Notes: generated from the sequence alone by a model not told the origin. A DNA stretch of 44,906 bases from Alphaproteobacteria bacterium (GCA_013389115.1 JACADY010000018.1:1-44906); one strand, 5' to 3'; counted from the stretch's first letter, positions 26,517 through 37,825 are shown. Numbers and translations are program-made.

Positions 26517-27853
26517 GCGCCTGCTATAGGGTGTTTCCCTGGAGGCGTCACGCCCCCCCGGCGCCCCCTCAGCCGCGCCCAATAGTCCAGACGCTTCTGA
26601 ATCTCACGCTCAAATCCCGCTTCCACCGGCGTATAGAATTTCTGCCGCGCCATTTCCTCGGGAAAATAGTTCTGCCCCGAGAAGCCCGCCTCGGCGTCCG
26701 GGTCATAGACATAGCCCTCGCCATAGCCGAGCGACTTCATCAGCTTGGTGGGTGCGTTGAGGATGTGCTTGGACGGCATCAAGGAGCCCGTCTCATGGGC
26801 CGCCCGCCTCGCCGCGCCAAAAGCGAGATAGCCCGCATTCGATTTGGGCGCGGTCGCAAGATAGATGACGGCCTGGGCGATCGCGAGTTCGCCTTCCGGG
26901 CTGCCCAGGAAATCATAGGCCTCCTTGGCCGCATTGGCCTGAAGGAGCGCCTGTGGATCGGCAAGCCCGATATCCTCCACCGCCATGCGCACGACGCGAC
27001 GCGCAATATAGAGCGGGTCCTCGCCGCCCGCGAGCATCCGCGCCAGCCAGTAAAGCGCCGCGTCGCAATCAGAGCCGCGCACCGACTTATGCAGCGCACT
27101 GATGAGATTGTAGTGCTCCTCCCGGTCGCGGTCATAGACGGGCGCGCGCCGCTGCACGGTCTCGACCAGCCGCGCCGTATCGAGCGGCGCTACTTCGCCC
27201 AGCGCGAACAATTCCTCCGCGAGCGACAGCACGAACCGCCCATCGCCATCCGCCATCGCGATGAGGCTGTCCCGCGCTTCGGGCATCAAGGGCAAGGCAC
27301 GGCCCATCACAGCCTCCGCGCGCGCAAGGAGCGCTTCGAGGGCGGCATGATCAAGGCGCTTCAGCACCAGCACCTGCGCCCGCGAAAGAAGGGCGGCATT
27401 GAGCGCGAATGAAGGGTTCTCGGTCGTCGCGCCGACAAGCACGATCGTGCCGTCCTCCATCACGGGCAGGAATGCGTCCTGCTGCGAGCGGTTGAAGCGG
27501 TGGATCTCATCGACGAAGAGCAGCGTCCCCTTGCCCGTCTGGCGCTGCGCCCTGGCGGCATCGAACACCTTCTTCAGATCCGCGACGCCTGAAAAAATCG
27601 CCGAGAGCTGCGCGAAATGAAGGTCGGTGCCGTGCGCAAGCAACCGTGCGAGCGTCGTCTTGCCGGTGCCGGGCGGGCCCCAGAAGATGAGCGAGGGAAT
27701 GCGCCCCGATGCCGCCATCCGGCCGATCGGCGCATCCATTGCCGTCAGATGCTCCTGGCCGACGACATCGCTCAAGCGTGTCGGGCGCAACCGGTCTGCA
27801 AGCGGACGCGGGGCCTCTTCGGCCATACCCGCAGCTTCGAACAAATTCGTCAT
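26507..27853 (-). CDS. rarA: Replication-associated recombination protein RarA
   Basis: A 448-residue AAA+ ATPase (MgsA/RarA/WRNIP1 family) acting at stalled replication forks. Walker A is GPPGTGKTT, Walker B LLFVDEIHRFNRSQQ, sensor motif GATTENPSF, and the C-terminal MgsA block starts near ALHKSVRGSDCDAALYWLAR. Length is as expected. The ATG at 27853 is preferred over the GTG at 27862. It overlaps crcB. Confidence 0.96.
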   Translation of the reverse strand: MTNLFEAAGMAEEAPRPLADRLRPTRLSDVVGQEHLTAMDAPIGRMAASGRIPSLIFWGPPGTGKTTLARLLAHGTDLHFAQLSAIFSGVADLKKVFDAARAQRQTGKGTLLFVDEIHRFNRSQQDAFLPVMEDGTIVLVGATTENPSFALNAALLSRAQVLVLKRLDHAALEALLARAEAVMGRALPLMPEARDSLIAMADGDGRFVLSLAEELFALGEVAPLDTARLVETVQRRAPVYDRDREEHYNLISALHKSVRGSDCDAALYWLARMLAGGEDPLYIARRVVRMAVEDIGLADPQALLQANAAKEAYDFLGSPEGELAIAQAVIYLATAPKSNAGYLAFGAARRAAHETGSLMPSKHILNAPTKLMKSLGYGEGYVYDPDAEAGFSGQNYFPEEMARQKFYTPVEAGFEREIQKRLDYWARLRGRRGGVTPPGKHPIAGACR

Positions 27854-27946
27854 GGAAGGCACTATAGCGCAAAATCGCGCCAGAACCGTCCGCCCGCAGC
27901 GATAGAAGGGAGGAAACGGGGGGCAAGAGCGGTCCCCGCCTCGGCG

Positions 27947-29479
27947 TCAGCTTCCGATCGTCAGCGTCAGCATCTCGCCGCCCCGCTTGATGTGGAAGAC
28001 CCAGCGATCGGTTTCGATTGCGACGAGCGACTTGAGCACATCGACATCCCTCACCTCTTCGCCATTGACGCTGGCGATGATGTCGCCGGGACGGATGCGC
28101 ACCCGTGCCGCGGGCGAGCCGCGCTCGGTGCGCAAGACAACGACGCCCTCGGTCTCCTCCACCCGCAGCTCTTCGGCGAAGGCGGGCGAGAGATTGGCAA
28201 CCGTCGCGCCCGCAAGCGGATTGCGCCCTTCGATGAGCGTGATGTTGCGCGGTGGATTTTCGGGCGGTTTCGACAACAGCACCTCGACACCCGCGCGCTT
28301 GCCGTCGCGCAGATACTCCACCTTGATCTTCTTGTCCACCCCCGCCGTCGTCACGCGATAGCGCAGCGATTGGGGATCGTTGATTTCAAAGCCGTTGATC
28401 TTGAGGATCACATCGCCGACGCGCAGACCCGCCTCCGCCGCCGGGCTTCCCGAGCGCACTTCGCGCAGGATCACCCCTTGCGGTCGGTCAAGACCCAGCG
28501 ACTGCGCGATGTGGGGCGTAACCGACTGGGCGCCGACGCCGATCCAGGGCCGCTCACCCTTGCCGCCCCCCGTCGCCATCTCGACGATCGTGCTCACCAT
28601 GTTCGAGGGGATGGCAAAGCCGATGCCGATCGATCCGCCCGTGCGGGTGAAGATCGCGGTGTTGATGCCCGCAAGCCGGCCGTCGAGCGTGATGAGCGCG
28701 CCGCCCGAATTGCCGGGATTCACCGCCGCATCCGTCTGAATGAAGAACTGATAGTCGGAGATGCCGACCTGCGTGCGGGCGAGCGCCGAGACGATGCCGC
28801 TGGTCACCGTCTGCCCCACGCCGAACGGATTGCCGATCGCGAGCACGAGATCGCCCACCTGCAGCGTATCGGAATCGCGGAATTGCAGGAAAGGCAGCTT
28901 CTCGCCCTTGGTATCGATGCGCAGCACCGCGAGATCGACGCGCTCATCGGTGAAGATGACTTCGGCCTCATACTCGCGCCGGTCCGACAGCGCGACGATG
29001 AACTCATCCCCGCCCGCGATCACATGATTGTTGGTGACGATGATCCCGTCCGCCTGCACGATCACGCCCGAGCCGAGAGAGGCCTGGATGCGCTCGCGCG
29101 GCATCGAGGGGCCATCTGGCAATCCAAAGAAATGCCGGAAGAAGGGGTCATCATAGAAAGGCGATTGCGAACGCTCGACGACACGGCGTGTATAGACGTT
29201 GACGACCGCGGGCGCCGCCTGCTGCACCACGGGAGCAAAGGACATCACCATCTGCTCGCGGCTTTGCGGGACGGGAGCGACGGCGGAAGGCTTGGGCTGC
29301 GCCGGCGCGGCGGCAGGCTTCGTGGTCGCTTGTGTTTCTGGCAATGCCGCGCCGCCACCTTCGGGCTGTTCGGTGACGACCGGCGCGGACACCCAGAAAT
29401 AGAGAGAGACGAAAGCAACCCCAGCCGCGATCCAGATCGCGAGGCTCCATGGTTCACGCATCAGCATGTCGATATCCAT
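27947..29479 (-). CDS. Membrane-anchored HtrA/DegP-type serine protease
   Basis: A 510-residue periplasmic protease of the Do family. One N-terminal membrane segment (about residues 10-30) anchors it, followed by a Pro/Ala-rich linker (35-70). The catalytic triad is H152 (TNNHVIAG), D182 (DLAVLRID) and S258 (NPGNSGGAL). Two PDZ domains follow (near 305-400 and 415-510), each with a GDVILKING or GDIIASVNG carboxylate-binding turn. It degrades or refolds damaged envelope proteins. The place just after rplQ is conserved in alphaproteobacteria. ATG at 29479 is chosen over 29566. Confidence 0.94.
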   Translation of the reverse strand: MDIDMLMREPWSLAIWIAAGVAFVSLYFWVSAPVVTEQPEGGGAALPETQATTKPAAAPAQPKPSAVAPVPQSREQMVMSFAPVVQQAAPAVVNVYTRRVVERSQSPFYDDPFFRHFFGLPDGPSMPRERIQASLGSGVIVQADGIIVTNNHVIAGGDEFIVALSDRREYEAEVIFTDERVDLAVLRIDTKGEKLPFLQFRDSDTLQVGDLVLAIGNPFGVGQTVTSGIVSALARTQVGISDYQFFIQTDAAVNPGNSGGALITLDGRLAGINTAIFTRTGGSIGIGFAIPSNMVSTIVEMATGGGKGERPWIGVGAQSVTPHIAQSLGLDRPQGVILREVRSGSPAAEAGLRVGDVILKINGFEINDPQSLRYRVTTAGVDKKIKVEYLRDGKRAGVEVLLSKPPENPPRNITLIEGRNPLAGATVANLSPAFAEELRVEETEGVVVLRTERGSPAARVRIRPGDIIASVNGEEVRDVDVLKSLVAIETDRWVFHIKRGGEMLTLTIGS

Positions 29480-29641
29480 TCGCGCGAGCCCCCGGAACGT
29501 CCCATTCCCCGGCCGGATTATAGCGCCAACCGATGTCCTGTCAGTGTCAGGATTGCGTTGGCGCACCGTCTGTCACCCAAAGAGCACGGAGCATTCTTGG
29601 AATTTGTGATTGGTTAGCGCGAACACGCTGGGGGACGTTGG

Positions 29642-30493
29642 ATGGCGGATCAAGACGGTAACTCGGGCGCCTATAGCGGCATTGCAACCGCGCTGAAGAG
29701 CTATGCGGCACTGTTCTGGAACCTCGATGCCGTGGCAGTGATGGCCGCCGCCACGGGGGGTGGTGCGATGCTGGCGCTCTCCAACACCTCCGCCATCGCC
29801 AGCTTTTGGTTGGAAACCTTTCCCCCTCTGGCGTCCAGTAATTATCAGGAGCTGACGCTGCTCAGCATCCTGCCGTTCCTCATCTTCGTCGTGATGATGA
29901 ACCTCAGCGTATGGGTGGCCACGGTGCGGCTTATCGCGGAGAACCGCTTTCCCTCGCCCCTCACGCTGCCGGGATGGCGGGCGCTGAAGTTACTCGGCTT
30001 CAACATCGTGTTGATCCTGACCTTCATCATACCCATCATCACGGTCTGGCTGGGAATATTGTTCCTTGTCGGCCTGGCGACGATCGCCCAGCCCGCGCGG
30101 CTGCAAAATCCCGAAGCGATGCAGCCGGTGTTCTGGACCCTGAGCCTTGTCCTGCTTGTCTTCCTGCCGGGGATCTTCTTCATCATGGCCAGGTCCATTC
30201 CCTACGCCGCCGCCATTGCCACGGCAGACCGCGCGATGACCCTGTCGCGTTCATGGGCGATCACGGCGGGAAAACCCGGCTCGATCATCCTCGGCATGAT
30301 TTTGGTGAACCTGCCGTCCAACATCCTCAGCAATGCGCTGGAGAGGTGGCGCGGCACATTCCCGGATGAGATCGTGAGTGTGGAAGCCGACCTACTGTTG
30401 ACGGCCCTCTACCTGGCGATCGGGGTTTGTGGCGGGGTCATTACAGCCATCTTCATGGCCAAGACCTATCTGCATTTCCGCATTCAGGGCTGA
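29642..30493 (+). CDS. Polytopic membrane protein, unknown
   Basis: A 283-residue inner-membrane protein with about six hydrophobic segments (near residues 28-52, 74-96, 116-145, 163-187, 215-235 and 250-272). A basic loop carries ARSIPYAAAIATADRAMTLS, reminiscent of the glycerophosphodiesterase-membrane-domain type but too weak to assign. It is the only plus-strand gene between htrA and the ribosomal cluster, divergent from htrA and convergent with rplQ. Confidence 0.7.
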   Translation: MADQDGNSGAYSGIATALKSYAALFWNLDAVAVMAAATGGGAMLALSNTSAIASFWLETFPPLASSNYQELTLLSILPFLIFVVMMNLSVWVATVRLIAENRFPSPLTLPGWRALKLLGFNIVLILTFIIPIITVWLGILFLVGLATIAQPARLQNPEAMQPVFWTLSLVLLVFLPGIFFIMARSIPYAAAIATADRAMTLSRSWAITAGKPGSIILGMILVNLPSNILSNALERWRGTFPDEIVSVEADLLLTALYLAIGVCGGVITAIFMAKTYLHFRIQG

Positions 30494-30569
30494 AGCCGCG
30501 TGCCAAAAAACGAGCTCCCGCGCGGGCGGGGATGCCTCCAGTTTGCCAAGAAGCGCTTCAGTTCGGTGA

Positions 30570-30995
30570 TTAGGCCGCCTCAGCCTCTTCGCTCACCTGC
30601 ACCGGGCCGGAATCCTGCCCTTTGGCGGAGACGTCGCGCTCAACGAATTCGATGATCGCCATCGGCGCCATGTCGCCATAGCGGAATCCTGCCTTCAGCA
30701 CCCGCGTATAGCCGCCCGAGCGCCCTGCATAGCGCGCCGCCAGGGTGTCGAAGAGCTTGCGCACCATCGCTTCATCTTGAAGCTGCGCGATCGCAAGGCG
30801 GCGGGCATGGAGATTCCCCTGCCCGCGCTTGGCCAGCGTCACCAGCCGTTCCACGTAAGGGCGAAGATCCTTCGCCTTGGGAAGCGTTGTCTTGATCTGC
30901 TCATGCTTGATGAGCGCGTTCGCGAGATTGGCGAACAGCGCCTTGCGGTGAGCGCTCGTGCGGTTCAGCCGGCGGCCGGATTTCGCGTGACGCAT
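30570..30995 (-). CDS. rplQ: Ribosomal protein L17
   Basis: A 141-residue large-subunit protein. The L17 N-terminus [20 protein letters not shown] and the stretch [20 protein letters not shown] are clear. The C-terminal tail (EEAEAA end) is longer than in E. coli, as in many alphaproteobacteria. It closes the alpha operon after rpoA. Confidence 0.97.
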   Translation of the reverse strand: MRHAKSGRRLNRTSAHRKALFANLANALIKHEQIKTTLPKAKDLRPYVERLVTLAKRGQGNLHARRLAIAQLQDEAMVRKLFDTLAARYAGRSGGYTRVLKAGFRYGDMAPMAIIEFVERDVSAKGQDSGPVQVSEEAEAA

Positions 30996-31043
30996 TTTTC
31001 CCTCGTTTCACCTGGGCAGGCAGACAGGCCGCCGCCTTGCTCC

Positions 31044-32069
31044 TTAAAGTTGATCCTCGAAGCGCTTGGCCAGGTCTTCGATGTTTTCAGGCGGCCATCC
31101 CGGCACTTCCATGCCCAGATGCAGCCCCATGCTGGCCAGCACTTCCTTGATTTCGTTGAGCGACTTGCGCCCGAAATTCGGCGTGCGAAGCATCTCCTGC
31201 TCCGTCTTTTGAATGAGGTCGCCGATATAGACGATATTGTCGTTCTTCAGGCAGTTGGCCGAGCGCACCGAGAGCTCCAGCTCGTCCACCTTCTTCAGAA
31301 GCGCCGGATTGAAGGGAAGATCGGCCTTCACCTCTTCGCGCTTTGCCTCGCGCGGTTCTTCGAAATTGATGAAGATCTGCAGTTGGTCTTGCAGGATGCG
31401 CGCGGCATAGGCGACCGCGTTCTCAGGCGTGATGGCGCCGTTCGTCTCGACCATCATGATCAGCTTGTCATAGTCGAGGATCTGCCCTTCGCGCGTATTC
31501 TCAACCTTGTAGGAGACTTTTTTCACAGGCGAGAAGAGCGAGTCGACAGGGATGAGCCCGATCGGCGCATCATCCGGGCGGTTACGGTCCGCCGGCACAT
31601 AGCCTTTGCCCATCGCCACCGTCAGTTCCATGCGGATCGAGGCGCCCTGATCGAGCGTGCAGATGACGAGGTCGGGGTTCAACACCTCAAGATCGCCCAC
31701 CGTCTGGATCTGGCGCGCGCGCACTTCGCCTGGACCATCCGCCTTCAGCGTCAGCCGCTTCGGCCCGTCCGTCGCGCCCTTGAGCGCCAGGCTCTTGATG
31801 TTGAGAACGATATCGGTGACGTCTTCGCGCACGCCCGGGATCGAGGAGAACTCGTGCAGCACGCCATCGATCTGGATCGCGGTGACGCCCGCGCCCTGCA
31901 GCGAGGAGAGCAGCACGCGGCGAAGAGAATTGCCAAGCGTCGTGCCGAAGCCGCGCTCGAGCGGCTCAGCGATCAGCGTTGCGACGCGCCGGACGTCGTG
32001 CCCGGCTTCGACCTGAAGCTTCGCGGGCTTGATCAGCTCTTGCCAGTTCTTCTGGATCACGGAGTTCAT
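31044..32069 (-). CDS. rpoA: RNA polymerase alpha subunit
   Basis: A 341-residue subunit. The N-terminal dimerisation domain has [20 protein letters not shown], and the C-terminal domain (after about residue 250) has [20 protein letters not shown] and [10 protein letters not shown], which contact UP elements and activators. It sits between rpsK and rplQ, the standard alpha-operon order. Confidence 0.98.
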   Translation of the reverse strand: MNSVIQKNWQELIKPAKLQVEAGHDVRRVATLIAEPLERGFGTTLGNSLRRVLLSSLQGAGVTAIQIDGVLHEFSSIPGVREDVTDIVLNIKSLALKGATDGPKRLTLKADGPGEVRARQIQTVGDLEVLNPDLVICTLDQGASIRMELTVAMGKGYVPADRNRPDDAPIGLIPVDSLFSPVKKVSYKVENTREGQILDYDKLIMMVETNGAITPENAVAYAARILQDQLQIFINFEEPREAKREEVKADLPFNPALLKKVDELELSVRSANCLKNDNIVYIGDLIQKTEQEMLRTPNFGRKSLNEIKEVLASMGLHLGMEVPGWPPENIEDLAKRFEDQL

Positions 32070-32148
32070 GGGGGCGCCTTTCTCTCAAGACCCGTGTCTG
32101 CCTGAAAAGTGGGCGGCGACTTCGGGTCGGACGTAACGAAGGATAGGG

Positions 32149-32538
32149 TTAGACGCGCCGGCGCTTGGGCGGACGGCAGCCATTATGCGGGATAGGCGTC
32201 ACATCGCGGATCGAGGTGATGGTAAAGCCGACCGACTGCAGCGCGCGCAGGGCCGATTCACGGCCAGAACCGGGGCCGGTGACCTCGACCTCCAGCGTCT
32301 TCACGCCATGCTCGGCCGCCTTCTTGCCGGCATCTTCGGCCGCGACCTGCGCCGCATAGGGCGTTGACTTGCGCGAACCCTTAAAGCCGAGCGCGCCCGC
32401 GGACGACCAGGAGATCGTGTTCCCCTGCGCGTCGGTGATCGTGATCATCGTATTGTTGAACGAGGCATTCACATGGGCAACGCCCGAGGTGATGTTCTTG
32501 CGCTCTTTCTTGCGGGGGCGGCCCTTTTTCTCAGCCAT
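32149..32538 (-). CDS. rpsK: Ribosomal protein S11
   Basis: A 129-residue small-subunit platform protein. The signature is [20 protein letters not shown] and the C-terminal [18 protein letters not shown] is the universal S11 ending. It is followed by rpoA after a 79-base gap, which may hold a separate rpoA ribosome site. Confidence 0.97.
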   Translation of the reverse strand: MAEKKGRPRKKERKNITSGVAHVNASFNNTMITITDAQGNTISWSSAGALGFKGSRKSTPYAAQVAAEDAGKKAAEHGVKTLEVEVTGPGSGRESALRALQSVGFTITSIRDVTPIPHNGCRPPKRRRV

Positions 32539-32608
32539 GGGATGTCTGCCTTCTTCCTATTCTCTTGGTCAGCGCCTGTCCGGAGCGTTCCGGCCGCACT
32601 GGTGAATG

Positions 32609-32977
32609 TTATTTCTTCTTACCGGCGATCGGCTTGGCCGGACCCTTCCGGGTACGGGCATTGGTGTGCGTCCGCTGCCCCCGAACAGGCAAGCTCTTGC
32701 GGTGACGCAGGCCCCGATAGGCGCCCAGATCCATCAAGCGCTTGATGTTCATCGCCACTTCGCGGCGAAGGTCGCCCTCCACCACAAATTCGCGGTCGAT
32801 CGTCTCGCGGATCTGGATGATTTCGGTTTCGGAAAGCTGGCTGACGCGGCGGCTTTCCTCAATCCCGAGCCGGTTGCAGATATCAACGGCGTTCTTGGGG
32901 CCGATTCCATGGATATAGCGCAGCGCGATGTGAACGCGCTTGTTCGAAGGAATATTGACGCCAGCGATGCGCGCCAC
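32609..32977 (-). CDS. rpsM: Ribosomal protein S13
   Basis: A 122-residue head protein with [20 protein letters not shown] at the start and the [20 protein letters not shown] block near the end that contacts tRNA and S19. It is preceded by a 95-base gap after adk, where a promoter for the alpha operon may sit; no clear consensus was read there. Confidence 0.97.
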   Translation of the reverse strand: MARIAGVNIPSNKRVHIALRYIHGIGPKNAVDICNRLGIEESRRVSQLSETEIIQIRETIDREFVVEGDLRREVAMNIKRLMDLGAYRGLRHRKSLPVRGQRTHTNARTRKGPAKPIAGKKK

Positions 32978-33072
32978 GGGGTTTCTCCAATCAAATCAGA
33001 AAGTTGCGTCAACGCCGCGCGAGGGACAGAACCAGGCCCGGGCAAGCGCGAAGCGGCGGATTATAGGAAAAG

Positions 33073-33699
33073 TCATCGTCCAGTCAACCATTTCAAGATC
33101 GACCCGCGCTTCTTCAGGAAAGGCTCCAGCACGGCTTCGATCTGGCGGGAGACCTCGTCCATCGAGGCCATGCCATCAACACCCTTCAGCTTGCCCGTGC
33201 GCTCGTAATAGGCGATGAGCGGCGCGGTGTCCCTGTGATAGACCTCAAGCCGTGTCTTCAGCGTCTCGGGCGTGTCATCCGGGCGGACCGTGCCGCCCTG
33301 GGCAAGCGTTTCCTCGGCGCGCTTCTTCACCCGCTCGACCAGGATGGAATCGTCCACCTTGAGCTGAATGACCGCATCGAGGCTCTGTCCCCGCCCTGCC
33401 AGCATGGCGTCCAGCGCCTCGGCCTGAGCAACGGTGCGGGGAAATCCATCGAAAATGACGCCCTTGGCGCAATCGGGCTGCGCGATCCGCTCGGAAACGG
33501 CGCCGATCACGACTGCATCGGGAACAAGCTTGCCCGCATCCATGAACGCCTTGGCCTGCTTGCCGATTTCGGTTCCCGCCGCCACCGCCGCGCGCAGCAT
33601 GTCACCGGTTGAAAGCTGCTTGAGGCCGTGAGCCTCTTCCAGCCGTTTGGCCTGCGTCCCCTTCCCCGCACCCGGGGGACCCAGCAAGATCAGATTCAT
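33073..33699 (-). CDS. adk: Adenylate kinase
   Basis: A 208-residue enzyme that balances AMP, ADP and ATP. Walker A is [17 protein letters not shown], the AMP site has [14 protein letters not shown], and the LID is short, without the zinc-finger cysteines of longer forms. It overlaps secY by four bases (33696-33699), so it is translated with SecY, the usual spc-operon arrangement. Confidence 0.97.
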   Translation of the reverse strand: MNLILLGPPGAGKGTQAKRLEEAHGLKQLSTGDMLRAAVAAGTEIGKQAKAFMDAGKLVPDAVVIGAVSERIAQPDCAKGVIFDGFPRTVAQAEALDAMLAGRGQSLDAVIQLKVDDSILVERVKKRAEETLAQGGTVRPDDTPETLKTRLEVYHRDTAPLIAYYERTGKLKGVDGMASMDEVSRQIEAVLEPFLKKRGSILKWLTGR

Positions 33700-35030
33700 T
33701 TACGCGCCCCCCTGAGGCGTGCCTTCTTGATGAGGCCTTCATACTGATGAGCCAGAAGATGGCTCTGTACCTGCGCCACCGTGTCCATCGTAACCGACAC
33801 GAGGATGAGAAGCGAGGTGCCGACCAGGAGGTAGAACTGGGTGCCCAGCTCTGCAATCACCAGCTCGGGCAGCAGGCAAACGGCCGTGATGTAGATGGCC
33901 CCGACGACGGTGAGCCGCGTGAGCACATAGTCGATGTGCTCCGCTGTCCGCTTACCGGGCCGGATGCCTGGAATGAAGCCGCCATATTTCTTCAAATTGT
34001 CGGCCGTGTCGTTCGGATTGACGATGATCGCCGTATAGAAAAAGCAGAAGAAGATGATGAGCGCGGCATAAAGCGCCATGTACAGCGGCTGGCCATGATT
34101 GAGCAGCGTTGTCACGGTCGTGAGCCATTCGGGTGCCCATTGCGGATTGAAGCTGGCAAAGGTCGCCGGCAGCAACAAGAGCGAGGACGCAAAAATGGGT
34201 GGAATGACGCCGGCCGCGTTCAGCTTCATGGGCAAATGCGAGGTCTCGCCCTGGACCATCCGGTTCCCCTGCTGGCGCTTGGGGTACTGAACGAGAAGGC
34301 GCCGCTGCGCGCGTTCCATGAACACGATCGCGACCACGACGACGACCATGACGACGAGGAGCAGCGCAAGGAACAAGCCCGAGATCGACCCCGTCCGCGC
34401 CATCTCGAACGCCCGGAAGAACGAGCCGGGAAACTCCGCGACAATGCCAGCGAAGATGATGAGGGAGGTACCGTTTCCGATGCCGCGCTGCGTGATCTGC
34501 TCGCCCAGCCACATCAGGAACACCGTCCCGCCCGTCAGCGTGATGACCGTCGAAATGCGGAACATCCAGCCCGGATCGATGACATAGTTGCTTGAGTTTT
34601 CAAGGCCGATCGCGATGCCGAAGGCCTGGACGACGGCAAGCAGCACCGTGCCATACCGCGTGTACTGGTTGATCTGCTTGCGCCCCGATTCGCCCTCTTT
34701 CTTCAAGGCTTCCAGATGCGGCGAAACCGTCGTCATCAGCTGAACGATGATCGAGGCCGAGATGTAAGGCATGATGTTGAGGGCAAAGATCGCCATGCGG
34801 CCGACGGCGCCGCCGGCGAGCATGTTGAACATCTCAAGCAGCCCGCCCGCGCCTTGCGACATTGACTGCGCAAGAGCGACGGGATCGATGCCGGGCATCG
34901 GGATATAGGTCCCAAGCCTGTAGATCACCAGTGCGCCAAGCGTAAACCAGATGCGCTGCTTAAGCTCGGTCGCTTTCGCGAAAGAGGAGAAATTCAGATT
35001 CGCGACAAGCTGCTCGGCCGCTGATGCCAT
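33696..35030 (-). CDS. secY: Protein translocase subunit SecY
   Basis: A 444-residue channel subunit with ten membrane helices. The signatures [11 protein letters not shown] near the first helix and AFGIAIGLE and [22 protein letters not shown] at the end are typical. GGAGTG upstream of ATG 35030 supports this start rather than 35063. It makes the SecYEG pore that exports and inserts proteins. Confidence 0.97.
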   Translation of the reverse strand: MASAAEQLVANLNFSSFAKATELKQRIWFTLGALVIYRLGTYIPMPGIDPVALAQSMSQGAGGLLEMFNMLAGGAVGRMAIFALNIMPYISASIIVQLMTTVSPHLEALKKEGESGRKQINQYTRYGTVLLAVVQAFGIAIGLENSSNYVIDPGWMFRISTVITLTGGTVFLMWLGEQITQRGIGNGTSLIIFAGIVAEFPGSFFRAFEMARTGSISGLFLALLLVVMVVVVVAIVFMERAQRRLLVQYPKRQQGNRMVQGETSHLPMKLNAAGVIPPIFASSLLLLPATFASFNPQWAPEWLTTVTTLLNHGQPLYMALYAALIIFFCFFYTAIIVNPNDTADNLKKYGGFIPGIRPGKRTAEHIDYVLTRLTVVGAIYITAVCLLPELVIAELGTQFYLLVGTSLLILVSVTMDTVAQVQSHLLAHQYEGLIKKARLRGARK

Positions 35031-35078
35031 GATCCACTCCGGGCGTCCGCGAAGGGCCGCCAAACGCCCTACAGGACT

Positions 35079-35645
35079 TTAAGATGCACTTCCCTTACGT
35101 TCGGCCCGCTTTGACGCGGCCTTTTCACGCCGTTCCGTGCGCTTTCCCTTCGCGTTCGGGCGGCCCTTGTTGACGGGTTTCGGCTTATGTCCCGTCACCG
35201 TGACACTGCCGCCAGCCTTGGCGACGGCCGCGATAGCCGCCTCTGACGCGCCGGTCACGGTTATCGTATACTTATGATCGACCGTGCCATCCGCCAACAG
35301 GCGCACGCCGTTCTTGCCGCCCCGGACGAGCCCCGCGTCGCGCAAGGTCTGCTCGGTGATCGGCGCATCGACGCTCAGCTTGCCCGCCGCAATCGCAGCC
35401 GAGATCTTGCCGACATTGATGATCGCCATGTCCTTGGCGAAGATATTGTTGAAGCCGCGTTTCGGCACGCGCATATGCAGCGGCATCTGGCCGCCCTCGA
35501 ACCCATGCGTCGTCGTGCCGGTGCGCGCCTTGTCGCCCTTGACGCCGCGGCCCGAAGTCTTGCCCTTGCCCGAGCCCGAGCCGCGCCCGAGGCGCTTGAA
35601 CTTCTTCCGCGAGCCGGGATTGTCCCGCAATTCATTGAGCCGCAT
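35079..35645 (-). CDS. rplO: Ribosomal protein L15
   Basis: A 188-residue large-subunit protein. [20 protein letters not shown] and the Gly-rich [20 protein letters not shown] stretch are standard. The usual L15 ends near residue 150; here a basic tail of about 30 residues ([20 protein letters not shown] and on) continues to the stop. It may grip rRNA at the surface. Confidence 0.96.
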   Translation of the reverse strand: MRLNELRDNPGSRKKFKRLGRGSGSGKGKTSGRGVKGDKARTGTTTHGFEGGQMPLHMRVPKRGFNNIFAKDMAIINVGKISAAIAAGKLSVDAPITEQTLRDAGLVRGGKNGVRLLADGTVDHKYTITVTGASEAAIAAVAKAGGSVTVTGHKPKPVNKGRPNAKGKRTERREKAASKRAERKGSAS

Positions 35646-35672
35646 GAGCGTAAGTCCTAACGAAGCTGTGAG

Positions 35673-35852
35673 CTACTCAACCCGGATGAGGTGAGCGACT
35701 TTGTTGATCATCCCCCGCACGGCCGGCGTATCTTCCAGCGTGCGGCGTGCATTGATTTTGCCAAGCCCAAGGCCACGAAGGGTCGCGCGGATATCATCCG
35801 TCTTCTTCGCTTGACTTCGGATCTGGATCACCGTGACGGTCTTCTCGGACAT
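35673..35852 (-). CDS. rpmD: Ribosomal protein L30
   Basis: A 59-residue protein lying between rplO and rpsE. It reads [20 protein letters not shown], then the L30 block [20 protein letters not shown] and ends VAHLIRVE, all family features. Twelve bases separate it from rpsE. Position and sequence together make the call safe. Confidence 0.95.
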   Translation of the reverse strand: MSEKTVTVIQIRSQAKKTDDIRATLRGLGLGKINARRTLEDTPAVRGMINKVAHLIRVE

Positions 35853-35864
35853 GATGGCGTTCCT

Positions 35865-36428
35865 TTACTCGACGGTCTCGGCGGACTGAACCTGGCGGCG
35901 CGAAAGGATTTCGGCCACGGTCTTGCTGCGCTTAGCCGCGATGCCCTTGGGCGCCAGTTCCTGCTTCAGGGCATCGAACGTGGCCCGCACCATGTTGTAG
36001 GGATTGGACGTGCCGACCGACTTGGCAACCACGTCCTGCACGCCCAGCGATTCAAAGATCGCGCGCAGCGGGCCTCCGGCGATGATGCCCGTGCCTTGCG
36101 GCGCCGGACGCAGCACGACCCGGCCCGCGCCCCAATGGCCTTGCACGTCGTGATGCAGCGTGCGGCCCTCGCGCAAGGGCACGCGCACCATGCTGCGCTT
36201 GGCCGCTTCGGTCGCCTTGCGGATCGCCTCGGGAACCTCGCGCGCCTTGCCATGACCAAAGCCGACGCGTCCCTTTTGATCGCCAACAACGACGAGCGCG
36301 GCAAAGCCGAAACGCTTGCCGCCCTTCACCACCTTCGCCACACGGTTGATGTGGACGAGTTTCTCGGTGAATTCGCTGTCCCGCTCATCGCGGTCGCCGC
36401 GTTCACGCTCTCTGCCTTCGCGAGCCAT
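35865..36428 (-). CDS. rpsE: Ribosomal protein S5
   Basis: A 187-residue decoding-centre protein. The dsRNA-binding N-domain ([20 protein letters not shown]) and the glycine-rich [20 protein letters not shown] loop are clear. A short charged head (GREREGDRDER type) precedes the domain, as in several alphaproteobacteria. Confidence 0.97.
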   Translation of the reverse strand: MAREGRERERGDRDERDSEFTEKLVHINRVAKVVKGGKRFGFAALVVVGDQKGRVGFGHGKAREVPEAIRKATEAAKRSMVRVPLREGRTLHHDVQGHWGAGRVVLRPAPQGTGIIAGGPLRAIFESLGVQDVVAKSVGTSNPYNMVRATFDALKQELAPKGIAAKRSKTVAEILSRRQVQSAETVE

Positions 36429-36445
36429 ACGAAATTCCTTAACGG

Positions 36446-36808
36446 TTAGAAGCTGAGGCCGCCGTCACGCGCCGCGTCGGCAAGCGCCTTGACACGGCCG
36501 TGAAAGAGATAGGCCCCACGGTCGAACACGACTTCCCTAACGCCGGCCTCGATGGCGCGCGCCGAGATGAGCTTGCCCACCTGCGCGGCCGCGTCGGTAT
36601 CGGCGCCGGTCTTAAGGTCGCCCTTCACGGTCTTCTCAAGTGTCGAGGCCGCCGCGAGCGTCACGCCTTTCGCATCATCGATCACCTGAGCATAGATGTT
36701 CCGCCCCGAGCGGAACACCGAAAGACGGATGCGCCCATGGCTCTTGTGACGGAGCTGGTAGCGATTGCGGCGCTTGCGGCGCTCAAAGAGTTCTTTGGGG
36801 GTTGCCAT
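36446..36808 (-). CDS. rplR: Ribosomal protein L18
   Basis: A 120-residue 5S-rRNA-binding protein. [20 protein letters not shown] and the closing [20 protein letters not shown] are the family signatures. It lies between rplF and rpsE in standard spc order. Confidence 0.97.
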   Translation of the reverse strand: MATPKELFERRKRRNRYQLRHKSHGRIRLSVFRSGRNIYAQVIDDAKGVTLAAASTLEKTVKGDLKTGADTDAAAQVGKLISARAIEAGVREVVFDRGAYLFHGRVKALADAARDGGLSF

Positions 36809-36820
36809 GGGTGATGCGCC

Positions 36821-37363
36821 TTATTTCTTCTTGCCTTCTTTGCGGCGGATCGTCTCTTCCGCATACTTGATGCCCTTGCCGCCATAGGGTTCAGGCTCAC
36901 GGAAACCGCGGATCTGCGCCGCCACCTGGCCGACACGCTGCCTGTCAAAGCCGCTGACCGCGATCAGCGTCGGCTTCTCGCACTTGATGTCGATACCGGC
37001 CGGGATCGGGAAATTGATGTCATGGCTGAAGCCGAGCTGCAGGTTGAGCACCTTGCCCTGCACCGCCGCCTTGTAGCCAACACCCGAAACTTCAAGGTTC
37101 TGCGTGAACCCCTTGGAGACGCCTTGCACCATGTTGGCAATCTGCGTACGGCTCATGCCCCACATCGCGCGGGCGCGGCGCAGATCGTCCACATCCGCGC
37201 GCGGAGCGACGTGGATCCCGTCCTTTTCCATCTGGGCGATGAGCTCCTCGACGAGCTTGAAGGAAAGCTCGCCCTTGGGGCCTTTCACCTTGATTTCCTG
37301 GCCGTTGATCGTCGCCGTCACGCCCTGCGGCACGGCAATCGGCTTCTTTCCAATTCGCGACAT
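36821..37363 (-). CDS. rplF: Ribosomal protein L6
   Basis: A 180-residue protein near the sarcin-ricin loop. [20 protein letters not shown] opens it, and the C-terminal [21 protein letters not shown] is the L6 signature. Twelve bases separate it from rplR. Confidence 0.97.
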   Translation of the reverse strand: MSRIGKKPIAVPQGVTATINGQEIKVKGPKGELSFKLVEELIAQMEKDGIHVAPRADVDDLRRARAMWGMSRTQIANMVQGVSKGFTQNLEVSGVGYKAAVQGKVLNLQLGFSHDINFPIPAGIDIKCEKPTLIAVSGFDRQRVGQVAAQIRGFREPEPYGGKGIKYAEETIRRKEGKKK

Positions 37364-37423
37364 CGCACGCTTTCCTCAAAAGTTGAAGGCACCGCGGAAA
37401 TCCGCCGCGGCCGCCTTCGTCCT

Positions 37424-37816
37424 TTAGAACACCTGGCACAAGAGCTCGCCGCCCACATTCGCGTCCCGGGCCGCAGCATCCGACATCACGCCCTTGGGCG
37501 TCGACAGGATGGAGATGCCAAGGCCGTTGCGCACGGGCTTCAAATCCCTCACGGCGGAGTAGACGCGCCGTCCTGGCGTCGACACCCGCTTGATTTCCTT
37601 GATGACCGGCCGGCCATCGTAATACTTCAGCTCGATCTCAAGATCGCGCTTGCCGTCCCGCTCGACTTCGGTGAAGCCGCGGATATAGCCCTCCGCCACC
37701 AGCACCTCGAGCACATGGGCCCGCAGCTTCGATGCCGGGCAATGCGTGCGGGCAAGACCCCGCAACTGCGCATTCCGGATGCGGGTGAGCATATCGCCCA
37801 AAGGATCCGTCACCAT
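37424..37816 (-). CDS. rpsH: Ribosomal protein S8
   Basis: A 130-residue small-subunit protein that binds 16S rRNA and in E. coli represses its own operon. [18 protein letters not shown] opens it, and the closing [20 protein letters not shown] block is typical. A 60-base gap precedes rplF. Confidence 0.97.
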   Translation of the reverse strand: MVTDPLGDMLTRIRNAQLRGLARTHCPASKLRAHVLEVLVAEGYIRGFTEVERDGKRDLEIELKYYDGRPVIKEIKRVSTPGRRVYSAVRDLKPVRNGLGISILSTPKGVMSDAAARDANVGGELLCQVF

Positions 37817-37825
37817 CTTGCTACC

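Noticed and set aside
27617..29617. Plus-strand frame of 666 codons over rarA and the HtrA protease gene
   Set aside because: Antisense shadow; composition is Arg/His/Asp-rich as expected for a reversed GC-rich gene.
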